Assembly (NCBI GenBank): GCA_040143965.1
Contig: JASJQH010000236.1
Coordinates: 1 to 20,058 of the forward strand
DNA from: Basidiobolus ranarum
Taxonomy: Eukaryota > Basidiobolomycota > Basidiobolomycetes > Basidiobolales
Length of the DNA stretch: 20,058 nucleotides
Direction of reading: 5' to 3'
This document shows positions 10,870 to 19,721 of the stretch, piece by piece. Position 1 is the first letter of the stretch, and the number at the start of each line of letters is the position of its first letter. The notes below the pieces were generated by a model. The model was not told the origin of the DNA, did not search any database, and saw nothing but the letters and a program-made list of their open reading frames with translations. The position numbers and the translations under genes were made by a program.

Positions 10870-11553
10870 TGCAGGGGGATTGGTTGTGACTGTACTTGGT
10901 CTGCTGTGCTATATACACCCGACTAGACTTGGGATTTCTTTTGACCCACCGAGTCTATGCTAGTCTTTCCAAAACAATTCATTTTCTCAAACGCTTCTAT
11001 TGTCAGCGAAACTGAATCTCTATATCCATCTCCAATTACACTACAACACTAGCATGTAATGTGGGACTTCTGTGATCTTACGAGTACACTTTATAGTATA
11101 AGAGATGTAGCCAACCGAAAATACTTGATCTAAATGAATATCTCTGTAACTACCCCCACTAATTTGTGCCAAAATGAAACAATCAACCGTGAAATAAAGT
11201 AAAGCCAATGGTACTCTATTCACAACCATAATTTACTAGTATCTTTGGTCAGACATGAAGAACTCAATGGACACATACGATTGGATACTAAGACAAGATA
11301 AAATGCCAACATACTCGATACATCAAGTTAAGGATGGATTAGAAAGTAAATATCCCCAATCCCAACTCTAAAAATGGAAAATTATCTCCGAATCACTAAC
11401 GAACATTCTCTGATGACAGTAAACCTCGTAACAAAATTCCAACGGCGTAACAGAAAAGTTTCGTTAAATGATCTTCTAGATGAAACACATCTCAGTGATA
11501 AATACGGTGAATAGGAAGTGGTGGGTCTTTCTGTGTATATCGATCTTCTCGAA
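10870..11553. other. Non-coding stretch after auxilin
   Basis: About 680 bp with the auxilin 3'UTR and the promoter of the next gene. An AATAAA at 11193-11198 is a possible auxilin polyadenylation signal, some 320 nt past the stop. From 11374 an ATG opens 46 codons that run in frame, across one TAG at 11512, into the next gene. Otherwise nothing is recognised. Confidence 0.5.
11193..11198 (+). terminator. Candidate polyadenylation signal AATAAA (auxilin)
   Basis: Canonical hexamer on the plus strand downstream of the auxilin stop. Assigned by position only. Confidence 0.3.
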
Positions 11554-12063
11554 ATGTATTTACATAGATTATCTGGATTCTTACTCATCTTAGTGTCCGT
11601 TTGGATGGTATTCAGCAAAAAGCAGTCGCAACCATCACCACAACCGCAGCAGCAGCAACAGCAACAGCAACATGTGGCTAGTCCCAGTACCACCGTGGCT
11701 ACTCTGAATCCCAGTAGCACTATGACCTTATCCGGAATCATAGCTACCTTACCTTCAAGTAACTATAGTATATCCATAAGTGTGAATGAAATCTATCTAA
11801 CGTCAGGTACTTCTAGGCTTCAGTACTGGTCTCCCAGCACCGATGTACGTGTAAATAATTAAGTAACCCGATCAAACCAACCCCAAACCTTACTAATATA
11901 CTACCACACTAGGAATCCAGACATAGCGACCTTGGAGATAACTAATACTAATACTACTACCACCACTACCGGAATATCCAATTCATATTTATTATTACCA
12001 TTAAGTGGAGTCACTTTTTTATGTTTAGTAGTATCACTAATATTCACTTTAAACAGTTACTGA
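11554..12063 (+). CDS. Small secreted, possibly GPI-anchored protein with a polyQ tract
   Basis: Not recognised as a known family. Two exons are proposed (11554-11822 and 11913-12063), giving 139 residues. The ATG at 11554 is chosen because it begins a typical signal peptide (MYLHR, then hydrophobic LSGFLLILVSVWMVFS). A Pro/Gln tract follows (QPSPQPQQQQQQQQH), then a Ser/Thr-rich segment with possible N-glycosylation sites. The C-terminus is NTNTTTTTTGISNS followed by a hydrophobic tail (YLLLPLSGVTFLCLVVSLIF), the layout of a GPI-anchored wall or membrane protein, or of a single-span type I protein. The intron is supported by TACTAAT, a good branch site near 11891, and by the CTAG acceptor at 11912. 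The GTACTG donor at 11823 keeps phase, but other donors (11807 or 11849, with acceptors at 11920 or 11926) also work, so that junction is uncertain. The gene is convergent with the mitochondrial protein gene downstream. Confidence 0.5.
11644..11671 (+). repeat. CAG/CAA glutamine repeat
   Basis: A run of mixed CAG and CAA codons encodes eight consecutive glutamines in the small secreted protein. The mixture of the two codons shows it is not a recent pure trinucleotide expansion. On the opposite strand it produces an artefactual polycysteine frame. Confidence 0.85.
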
Positions 12064-12224
12064 GAAAATGGGATATTAGTGTATGGTGTATTATGTTTAA
12101 CTAATTTGTATTCTGAATTGATTGAAGTTATAATAGAGGTTGATTTAAACTCAAATGATTGAAATGTCGGTTTCTCTCACCTAGTAGAGTAAAAGAGCAG
12201 ATTGTTAGAAATTTTACGGATACT

Positions 12225-12230
12225 AATAAA
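12225..12230 (+). terminator. Candidate polyadenylation signal AATAAA (small secreted protein)
   Basis: Canonical hexamer 162 nt after the TGA of the plus-strand gene. It lies about 20 nt from the minus-strand signal at 12249-12254, so the two convergent transcripts probably end next to or across each other. Confidence 0.4.
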
Positions 12231-12248
12231 TGTCGTGGTAAAGTGAAA

Positions 12249-12254
12249 TTTATT
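12249..12254 (-). terminator. Candidate polyadenylation signal AATAAA (mitochondrial protein)
   Basis: AATAAA on the minus strand, 184 nt after the TAA of the minus-strand gene. Assigned by position only. Confidence 0.4.
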
Positions 12255-12437
12255 GAGTGAAAGTATTCCAAGTAGTATGGTATGGGTATAACTGGATACT
12301 ACTCGGAAGTTTTGTAGAATGTACTTAAGGGAATATATGAAAAATGAACGCTTCCTACACTCCAGGTAATAGAGTGAGTAGAGTTTAAAAGAGAAAGGAA
12401 TCCCTTTAGCATGAGTGAAATAAAGCAAGTATTTCGT

Positions 12438-12650
12438 TTAAGAACCAATTATAAGCTTGGCAATGACAGCAACACCAGCAACGATAAAGAAGGGACGAGT
12501 ATTGTCAGTAACAAAATCTCCAACTTTAGTCTCCCCTAATTTTTTGAGGTTCTCACTAAGTTTAGTGGTTGGTTGTTGAGCGGATGAAGCATAAAATCTT
12601 CTGGGTGCGGCAACGACGGTTCTACGAGTTACTTGTGCGAGAATAGACAT
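12438..12650 (-). CDS. Small mitochondrial single-span membrane protein
   Basis: An intronless 70-residue frame with ATG at 12650 and TAA at 12440-12438. The first 20 or so residues (MSILAQVTRRTVVAAPRRFY, then ASS) form a textbook mitochondrial presequence: Arg-rich, no acidic residues, and an R-F-Y-A/S cleavage context. A short hydrophilic segment (LSENLKKLGETKVGDFV) is followed by a C-terminal transmembrane helix (PFFIVAGVAVIAKLIIG). This suggests a small inner-membrane protein, for example an accessory respiratory-chain or ATP-synthase subunit. I could not match it to Cox7, Cox8, Qcr10, Atp18 or Atp19 by eye. The leader is CT-rich right up to the ATG. The same frame stays open for 87 codons past the TAA, to a TGA at 12177; this is most likely 3'UTR. 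The orientation is convergent with the plus-strand gene ending at 12063. Confidence 0.7.
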   Translation of the reverse strand: MSILAQVTRRTVVAAPRRFYASSAQQPTTKLSENLKKLGETKVGDFVTDNTRPFFIVAGVAVIAKLIIGS

Positions 12651-13086
12651 GTTGAAGGGAAGGAGATAATTGAATAGATGAATTCTTCAGACGTTATTTC
12701 CTCCTTGGCTTTACCTTTTCGTCTATCTCGCTACCCTGTCTCTAAAAAATTCTTCACTTCTTTTCCTATTGGTTATTTCAATGATGAAATGTAAAATGGG
12801 GCATCTTACAATCAATCAAGAATTGGGGGTGAACTCTAGGTTTCCTTGGTGGGATTCCTATCATCTAAAAATGATCTACATACCTCTTCTAACCTAAGAA
12901 TCATTCGATACTTTCAATGATTCTTTTATCAATGATCAAAGATACTCCAACTAGTATCTGGAAAAGGGTAGAATGTAAGTAACCCATAAATCTTCAAGTA
13001 TAAATAGTATCCCCAATTTTTAAGCACTGAATAAAATTGAAAAGTAAATCAAGTCTAATAGTACTTTTAATTGGTTTCAACATATC

Positions 13087-13130
13087 CGAGGTTTGTGGAA
13101 AAATCATCTACCTTCGTTTGATGAACCTCG
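13087..13130. repeat. Inverted repeat with 7-bp stem
   Basis: CGAGGTT at 13087-13093 is matched by AACCTCG at 13124-13130. Inside the loop a second pair, TCATC and GATGA, could extend the structure. Function unknown; it may be chance in AT-rich DNA. Confidence 0.5.
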
Positions 13131-13916
13131 AAATCTCCTCTCAAACACACTCCAGAGCAGTTGATTGATACCCAAGTAGACTTGGATGATGATTAGTCTA
13201 AGCACTTTTCTATGAAAATCTTTGGCGGGTGTATATTACTTACTTTATTACATATTGAAGTTAAAGCCTTGAAAAGCCCAGAAAAGTTGATTATATATAG
13301 AGAGCTATACAATGGTGCCAAAAATTACATGTAACATTCATCACTCATTTTAAATGGTATTTTCTATTCGTAAAAGTTCATTATTCGTTAGATGCTGCAA
13401 GCATTTTTACCTCCTCCATACAAGTAATTAGGTAAATCCTCGTCCAATCTATCTTTAGGCAAAATTCCCAGAAAAATGAGAACTGTGAGATGGTATGTAA
13501 TGATCCTGAAGTAAGAGTCGACATAAAAATGTGTCCATATCTCCTCTATACACACATATATACATCGAGAGTGAGATACTGAACATATTTAGTATTCGAA
13601 ATACCTGACTTCGACCAGTGTCCAAAAGAAAAAAATACCATAAAAATCATTAGAAGATAGAATTACCAAACTTCCAGTTGTGGAGGTATTTCGGGATTAG
13701 TAAGAATCACTTCAAAATATCTTCCCAAAGAAAATTACGGGTATCCTTCATGTGTAACATCTCTTAATTCATACTGAAGACTCGTATTGATGCCATTGTA
13801 TATGGTGGTGTAGTGGAAAGTAGCATTACTTGACCAGAAATCTACATCTTTCATATCTCGGCAATAAATCATCCATAAATCTCAAGTTATTATCGAGAAT
13901 ATTCCCTATTGATGGT

Positions 13917-13951
13917 GTTGAAACGTCCCACGAAACACTGAAGGTTTCAAC
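13917..13951. repeat. Inverted repeat with 8-bp stem next to a PBS-like motif
   Basis: GTTGAAAC at 13917-13924 and GTTTCAAC at 13944-13951 pair perfectly around a 19-nt loop. Nine bases downstream begins TGGCGCCAGATTGGGTAC (13960-13977). Confidence 0.6.
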
Positions 13952-14723
13952 CTACTACTTGGCGCCAGATTGGGTACAAACGAATTTCTAGTCTATCGTG
14001 TTTAAGCATTTCGATGCACAACCGTTTGATGAATTTACTTCATAGATGGCTTCAAGGAAACCAGAAGATGGTGGAACATCCAATTGAATATATATTAGTA
14101 TTAGCGAACCGGGGTATCTCATGTAATACAGTCATGATTGTAGAGCTCTCTATTGTAACACTTGAATATGTATGGGCTAGATTAGGCCGCAGATATTTAC
14201 TATTCCTACTCAGAAATCAACAATCCTGGGATTTCTCAATTAGGCGATTGCTACCTTAGAGAGTAAGCTCAAATATGTAAAATATACCTGCTGAGCAATG
14301 CTACACCAATTCGGGAAGTTCGGATTCCGGTTCTCTACCTCAATGCCAAGATGTGTGCACTTGTAGGACAATACTTCAATAATGGTATCACTATGGATCC
14401 TATCAGGTCAGAAGCCAGTGAGCAATCGCTTTAACTTCCTCTTATCCTAGAAAGGGTAGAAACTCAGAGCATGTAGCCATCTGGATATATCTGCTACACC
14501 CACAAACATAACTTTACAACAATGGCTTTGTCAATAGATGAAGCATATATAGTAATACTGCCTCGTTGAGGTTGACAGCATACGTGTGTAGTTGGTTCTG
14601 CACAATAGCTCATTCCCTGATATCTCGGAAAGTCCTATCGATTAGAGCCGAGTGCTATATCCGTTAGAAAATATGTTATTGAAAAGTTCAACATAGGAAA
14701 CTATATATATATTAATGACGCTT

Positions 14724-14729
14724 TTTATT
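14724..14729 (-). terminator. Candidate polyadenylation signal AATAAA (questin-oxidase-like gene)
   Basis: Canonical hexamer on the minus strand, 135 nt after the TGA at 14866-14864. Assigned by position only. Confidence 0.35.
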
Positions 14730-14808
14730 CGTGTAATGCTCTAATTCTTTCGACTCATAGGCAAGAAATCTGGGCGTGATTGAATGTGTTTAGGTCTGAC
14801 TGCTAGCA

Positions 14809-14838
14809 ATACATACATACATATATATATATATATAT
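14809..14838. repeat. CATA/TA microsatellite
   Basis: CATA repeats pass into a TA-dinucleotide run. It lies about 25 nt beyond the stop codon of the questin-oxidase-like gene, so it falls in that gene's 3'UTR. Confidence 0.85.
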
Positions 14839-14863
14839 GGTAGGATAGTTAGTGAGGAAAGAT

Positions 14864-16267
14864 TCATTTAACTGTCCACCATCCGATCCCATCTACTCCC
14901 CATTGATACTCTTTAATCATGCTAACTGTCATTTCGGCAGTGTTCCGATAGAGTCCGTGGTTGAACTTGGTTTCTGTCTCGACCCACATCAAAGTTCTAA
15001 CTAGATTGGGTACCTTTTCATCCTGACTCAAGAGTACTTGGTGGATGATGGAAGGCCAGGCTTTTAATCGTTCAACTTCCATCTCATCACTCTCGTGACT
15101 CTGAATGTGAGGGCGACCTTGAATGATGTAGAGTGATATCACAGCAAGCCAGTACACTCGTAGTAATCGTGTCTGATCAACAGACGACAAATGTGGAATC
15201 AATGAATTAATGGCGCGTGAGGAGGTTAGAATATGGCCAAGGAACACGTTTGGTTGATTCTTCCTACATTCTGAAGCGTACATTTGAGTGACAATTCTAG
15301 TTAATTCGTGAAGCTTTTCTACAGGATTTATATCTACACCTAAAAAATGGCTTAGAAATCAAATTCAAAGTACCTTAGTTTAACTCTATACTTACCACAG
15401 ATGACCCAGGCATCAACATATCGTTTTAACAAGTCTCCCCTTGACTTGACTAGTATCTTGACCTTGTTTTGAAATAGACCCTCGAAAGGCCCGTCAAATC
15501 TTTTGTCAGTACGAACCATCTCTAGTATTTGCTTGCAATCCTGGTTATCCTTGGATGGAGAGGAGGGCTCATCAATGATTTCACCATGTGATAAGTAAGA
15601 CATGGCTGCATATGCCAGACCTTCAGACGTGACTGAAGGATGCTCAAATTCAATGCCGAAACCCAAATGAATAAGAGGATGTAGGGAATTTCCCAGAAGA
15701 CCAGAAATGAGAATGGATCCATATCTTTGAAAGGTTTCTAGCAGGCCAAAAGTGCTGATGCACTCATCAAAAAACTTTACGTAGTCAGTATAATACCTAA
15801 GAAAATTAAACAACACGATGTTAACTACCAATAATTAGATGTATAGGTGACATTCTGAGTAATGAAGAATCCTACTTTTTTTGACCCAGAAAGAGTCTCC
15901 AGTTTGCTTCAGTTATGTGAATCTTGGAGGGAGGAAACCGCTCGAGCTTGGGGCTAGTTTGCTCAAAATACTCAGTCAAACAGGCAGAAGTAGCTACAAT
16001 GAATCAGTTTTAGATGTAAACTACAGTATCAGTGACTTGAGAATGCTTACCGCCAAGGGCATATAGAGAGAAAAGATTGTGGGCAATATAATTGGCCAAG
16101 TAACCGCCATATTCAATATGGAAGCGGCGATGATGCTCGTCCAGCAAGTTAAATAATGTATCTCTGACACACACTTCACTACCGGTAATATTTACATGAT
16201 AGATACTGGGATCATGAGAAAGGTCTCGTGGAAGTGTAGTTGTATGAAGGGTCTGGCATGTGATCAT
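14864..16267 (-). CDS. Questin-oxidase-like (AflY/GedK-type) Baeyer-Villiger oxidoreductase
   Basis: Four exons on the minus strand (16267-16051, 15993-15876, 15796-15396, 15339-14864) give 403 residues, normal for the family. Introns are 57, 79 and 56 nt, GT-AG, and phases agree throughout. Members of the questin-oxidase-like family (formerly DUF4243; AflY in aflatoxin, GedK in geodin synthesis) carry out NADPH-dependent Baeyer-Villiger ring opening of polyketide anthraquinones or xanthones without the usual flavin-BVMO fold. Seen here: LLDEHHRRFHIEYGGYLANY and HNLFSLYALGA near the N-terminus, YYTDYVKFFDE about 112-122, the signature HPLIHLGFGIEFEHP about 149-163 followed by EGLAYAAMSYLS, and the C-terminal LGHILTSSRAIN block. 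The start is fixed by an upstream in-frame TGA and a TATA box about 90 bp before it. There are no internal stops and the terminator is TGA. No polyketide synthase is in the window, so the substrate is unknown; family assignment is secure from the motifs, the reaction is inferred. Confidence 0.88.
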
Positions 16268-16356
16268 AATGTGTGATCAAAGGATGAGAGTAATGAAGGA
16301 TTAAGGAGAATATTACAATATGAATGATACAGGTAGAGAAACAGCGAGCGGTTGCT

Positions 16357-16366
16357 ATATTTATAC
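16357..16366 (-). promoter_or_regulatory. TATA box of the questin-oxidase-like gene
   Basis: TATAAATATA on the minus strand, about 90 bp upstream of the ATG at 16267, within a usual fungal TATA-to-start distance. It is the clearest core-promoter element in the window. Confidence 0.55.
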
Positions 16367-16787
16367 TGGCTGGGTGATTGAATGCGCATCTTGTGTGGCC
16401 GATATGTTCCAGCAAATAAAATCCAAGCCAAATTGGTGGGACTTCAAGCTTCACGTTTGACCATTGCATCAAAATGCCACAGCTCCAATCATCGATAAGC
16501 TGCATTGGTTGCTAGATGTTGAGACAGGATTCCTCGGAGGCTGACAATATTATGGAATAATCCATTTATGGAACAGCGAGTTCTGATACTTGGGAAGAGT
16601 CTGGCTTTCGTAACGATGATGATTCCGAGTATCCAAATTATTCCCACATTGTTTCTTAATCGGCCCCAGTGATTGGTGACTTTTCTCTGACAAAACCACT
16701 ATAGCACAACTAATGAAACGTATTACAACGAACCATCTGATTGATGTCGTTTAGATCCAAACTCGCTTGAGCAGCATCCAATATTCA
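16367..16787. other. Upstream region of the questin-oxidase-like gene
   Basis: About 420 bp between the TATA box and the decayed coding region. A 97-codon minus-strand frame (16505-16212) overlaps the promoter and start of the real gene and is judged a chance frame. No repeat or binding site was recognised. Confidence 0.5.
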
Positions 16788-18343
16788 TTAGCCATCGTTC
16801 CGATTGTGCCTGAGGGTTTCAACCATAATATGAACATGACTTGGCTCGGCAAAGAGCTTAAACAATGGAGGCATGGACTGTATGATGTAAGGCCAGCATA
16901 GGAAGTCCTGATTGGTTGTGTAAAGCGTAGCAGTAGCTTCTGACTCCTCGGATTCCAGCAGGAGACTCATGGTGAGATCTCTGCATCATCTGCATACGTG
17001 GGGCCAACATAATCCACAATCGCTAGCCTCGATAAGAAGTCAACCTCTGGGTTATTCGTGATCCAGCATCTCGCGTCCAACATCACTTGCAGAGAATCTG
17101 TGAGGAAGCATGATAGGCGATAAATAGATCGAGAAGTGAACCCGAGAGACGGATATAACAATCTATAGAATCATTAGTCGCTGGTTTGTTGCGTCCATTT
17201 CATTATGCTGCTTTGATTCGGATTTTTAGGGCAACTCTCGCTAATGTAATTCCAAACAGAAGTACAAGATGCTTTGGTGTCACTATGGTGAATCCCAATA
17301 CTAACGTAAAAGCCTGCAAATGTAGCCGCCTCTGTTGCTCAAGACTAGAAGTGCATAGTCATACCATCATTTGATCATCTTGTTGAATCTGGTGGTCACA
17401 TTGCCAAATAGAGGAATTCAAGTTTTCTGTAATAGCGTGGAGGTACCATGGTCATGATGCCATTTTGTTTTCTAAATCAGCTACCAGTGTCTTGAGCCAG
17501 GTTCCATCCAAGTATTCTTTGCTACTTGCTTCGAGATGCGGTATAATAAAGATCACCTGATCGTTGCGGGATCAAAGCCATCAGTACGTATTAGCCAAGG
17601 CCACTGAAACGGTAATAGACAATGGTCCCGATATAGCTTAGAAATGTAGGACAGGGTTACTCATTTACACCTAAGCAAACAGGGCATAATATACAATTTG
17701 TTTATTTGAGAAATACATTGGAGGAGTTGGTCCCAGTTGGCCTCTGTTACGTAGGGTATCAACCATCAACATCTCAGCTGAAGTGTATTGATACGATAAC
17801 AATTTATCGCGGCATTGCACTGGCTGAGATGTCCTGTATATATGAAGGATCTTGTAGCACCAGGCCGCGCATTTTCATGACCTAGGTGCGTATGTGAATA
17901 GGCTCTAATGCTTGAGCCATTTCCATTCCTTTAGCCAGACTAGCTATAGTGGCAGCATCAGGTAGAACACAGGAACAGTCTATTCTACTTTGCACTGGCC
18001 AGTTTCAAAGATACCTGATCAAATATCTTGCACCCTGGTCACTGACTCAATGATACATGTTTGTTCTTGGTATTATCATCGTCATTGGTTGTGCTAATGT
18101 ATTTACGCAGTGCATCCTGCCATGTAGTATCACTTGACAGTCTCTCTTTAATCCATCCAGAAATAGGCATGCCATTATAAGATATACTAGACTATCACTG
18201 TATTTTGAGAATGTCGAAGTGAGGCCAAGATTCTCATATCTCTGCATTATTTCTAGAGTGAATAACTCCAGATCACGTGGACCAAAGTATTCATCACTTT
18301 TCCTTTGCATGCCGCGAAGCTGTTCAATATCAGTTATCGTCAT
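16788..18343 (-). pseudogene. Decayed coding region, possibly a fungal-specific transcription factor
   Basis: Protein-like fragments occur on the minus strand in order but in different frames, separated by many stops. At 18343-18047: RDLELFTLEIMQRYE, then SLVYLIMACLFLDGLKRD. Near 18000-17850: IDCSCVLPDA, like the DCxVPLPD block of fungal-specific transcription factors. Near 17550-17450: EYLDGTWLKTLVADLENKM, like the amphipathic linker of that family. At 17161-16967: MLDARCWITNNPEVDFLSRL, then AIVDYVGPTYADDAEIS. At 16970-16788: FLCWPYIIQSMPPLFKLF, then AEPSHVHIMVETLRH. Order and spacing fit the middle-homology region and C-terminal half of a Zn2Cys6 regulator. No zinc cluster was found upstream to about 18960. 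Similarity was judged by eye and is weak, so the family is tentative. It lies just upstream of the oxidoreductase gene on the same strand and could be its former regulator. Confidence 0.35.
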
Positions 18344-19065
18344 TAGAATGTTACACTAGAGCACCATTATATGAGCCTATTGAGCATAAATACAACTAGT
18401 CGACATGCAATAAACTCTTGTCTGTATTTTGGTTACTGTTGAGTGCAGAACTGTCATGAATAGCTAAAATGGAATCATTTATGTTGATTACATCAGTGAT
18501 ATCTGAAACAATATAATACTCTACCTATCATCAGATGCACTCTTATCAATTATTGTTGGATGGACATTATTCCAATCTTCAAACACTCCACTCTCCCGTG
18601 TATCATATCCGAGGTAGGTATTGGAGTTTATGGTATCATAACTTTTATCTCTATCTTACTGTATCTAACTATTTCATATATCACTCAAAGTTGGTTCATG
18701 CTATTTCTTATCCATCTTATCAAGTAGTAGTCAGTTTGCTGTCAGTCATCCGGATTCAATTGCACCTTAAGTATGACAAAGATATCAGCTGCTCCATGAC
18801 TTACTGATGTATGAATCCCTAACCCAATAATTGTTTCTTTTTTCATAATGAACCATCCATATGCTTGGTACCAACTAATTTCCATTGCTATCAAAGTACT
18901 GATTGAGCCAATATGAGCTTGTGGTTTAGTCTCTCAGTTAAACTAGTTCCTCTATTATTTTCTAGTACGTCCATATGAAAGCAACCTTCTCATTCACTCC
19001 TTGAGATTTTCTGGCTGAAACAATATCGACATTAAAGTTTAACTCATCAGCCCAATTATTTATGT
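18344..19065. other. Intergenic region without a recognised gene
   Basis: AT-rich sequence. A 90-codon plus-strand frame (18535-18807) is rich in Tyr, His and Leu and shows no family motif. On the minus strand near 18875-18735 a 47-codon frame (starting MEISWYQAYGWFIMKKE) is open but unrecognised and could be another decayed fragment. Confidence 0.5.
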
Positions 19066-19165
19066 GGAAATTAGCATTGCCTAAACACCTATACAGTCAT
19101 AAATAGCCTAGTAGTTAGTGTTGAAGTTAGCATTGCCTAAACACCTATATAGTCATATATAGCTT
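19066..19165. repeat. Short tandem duplication, period about 55 bp
   Basis: TTAGCATTGCCTAAACACCT recurs at about 19069 and 19124, each time followed by a near-identical stretch (ATA-AGTCATA-ATAGC-TAGTA). The two copies differ at only a few positions, so the duplication is fairly recent. Confidence 0.8.
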
Positions 19166-19188
19166 AGTACTTTGTTATCTTATAATTC

Positions 19189-19645
19189 ACTAAGATATAT
19201 CCATTATTCTCAAGAGGAACTTACTTACAATATTGACACCAACTTAGAAGTTCTCAGATATACAAATTTTTCAAACTTGTGCTAGAAGCCCCAAACCTTG
19301 CACACATATTCCTGGGACCTTCCTTAACACATTGTACATGTTAGTTTGCTTACATCTTGACAGAACTATAAATGTCAACTGAATACTCAATAAATCAATA
19401 AGTGAAAATCACCAATTCCTCTAATACTCCAAACCACTTCCAGCAGGCTCCCACATACTTTAACAGTTAGTTACTATATATTGAACTAAGATAGCATCAA
19501 CTATTTGCAATTGGAACTCACTTACCAATGCTCAGATGTATATGTTCTTTCAAGCCTGTGCTAGAAGGCCCAAACTATTACACATAACTCTATTTCTGGA
19601 ACCTTCCTTAATATGTTCTTTATGCTAATTCACTTATCTCTTCAC
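19189..19645. repeat. Diverged direct repeat, period about 280-295 bp
   Basis: Two copies can be aligned by eye, about 19189-19360 and 19484-19645. Shared blocks in order are ACTAAGATA, GGAACTTACTTAC versus GGAACTCACTTACC, CTCAGAT, TGTGCTAGAAG-CCCAAAC, and CTGG-ACCTTCCTTAA. The offset falls from 295 to 279 bp along the copies, showing indels. No open frame or terminal inverted repeat marks it as a named mobile element. Confidence 0.65.
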
Positions 19646-19648
19646 TTA

Positions 19649-19658
19649 GGGGGGGGGG
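19649..19658. repeat. G homopolymer of 10
   Basis: Ten consecutive G bases in otherwise AT-rich sequence, at the right edge of the diverged repeat. Confidence 0.9.
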
Positions 19659-19683
19659 ATGAAAAGCATCAGATGGTGTGGAC

Positions 19684-19689
19684 TTTATT
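19684..19689 (-). terminator. Candidate polyadenylation signal AATAAA
   Basis: AATAAA on the minus strand, 32 nt past the TGA of the partial gene at the right edge. The close spacing supports that frame being the 3' end of a real gene. Confidence 0.5.
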
Positions 19690-19721
19690 AAGCTTAAGCA
19701 CTAATCTAAACAAAGTGACAA

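Larger units (their letters stand above)
12651..14863. other. Gene-poor AT-rich intergenic region
   Basis: About 2.2 kb without a convincing gene on either strand. The only longer frame (14014-14259, plus strand, 81 codons) has no recognisable motif. Two hairpin-forming inverted repeats are present (13087-13130 and 13917-13951). A TGG-initiated motif resembling a primer-binding site lies at 13960-13977. TA and CATA microsatellites occur near 14701-14713 and 14809-14838. The right end holds the 3'UTR of the questin-oxidase-like gene. Confidence 0.6.

Noticed and set aside
11382-11741. 119-codon minus-strand frame with nine consecutive cysteines
   Set aside because: It is the antisense shadow of the plus-strand CAG/CAA glutamine tract; the other residues show no motif.
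12177-12428. 83-codon minus-strand frame as a separate gene
   Set aside because: No ATG start (it opens at TTG), lies in frame right after the mitochondrial protein stop and contains that gene's AATAAA; best read as 3'UTR.
14014-14259. 81-codon plus-strand frame after the PBS-like motif
   Set aside because: No recognisable capsid, protease, polymerase or other domain; cannot be linked to an element.
16212-16505. 97-codon minus-strand frame over the questin-oxidase promoter
   Set aside because: It overlaps the start, TATA box and first codons of the real gene in another frame.
18535-18807. 90-codon plus-strand frame
   Set aside because: Low-information Tyr/His/Leu-rich translation of AT-rich DNA; no family resemblance.
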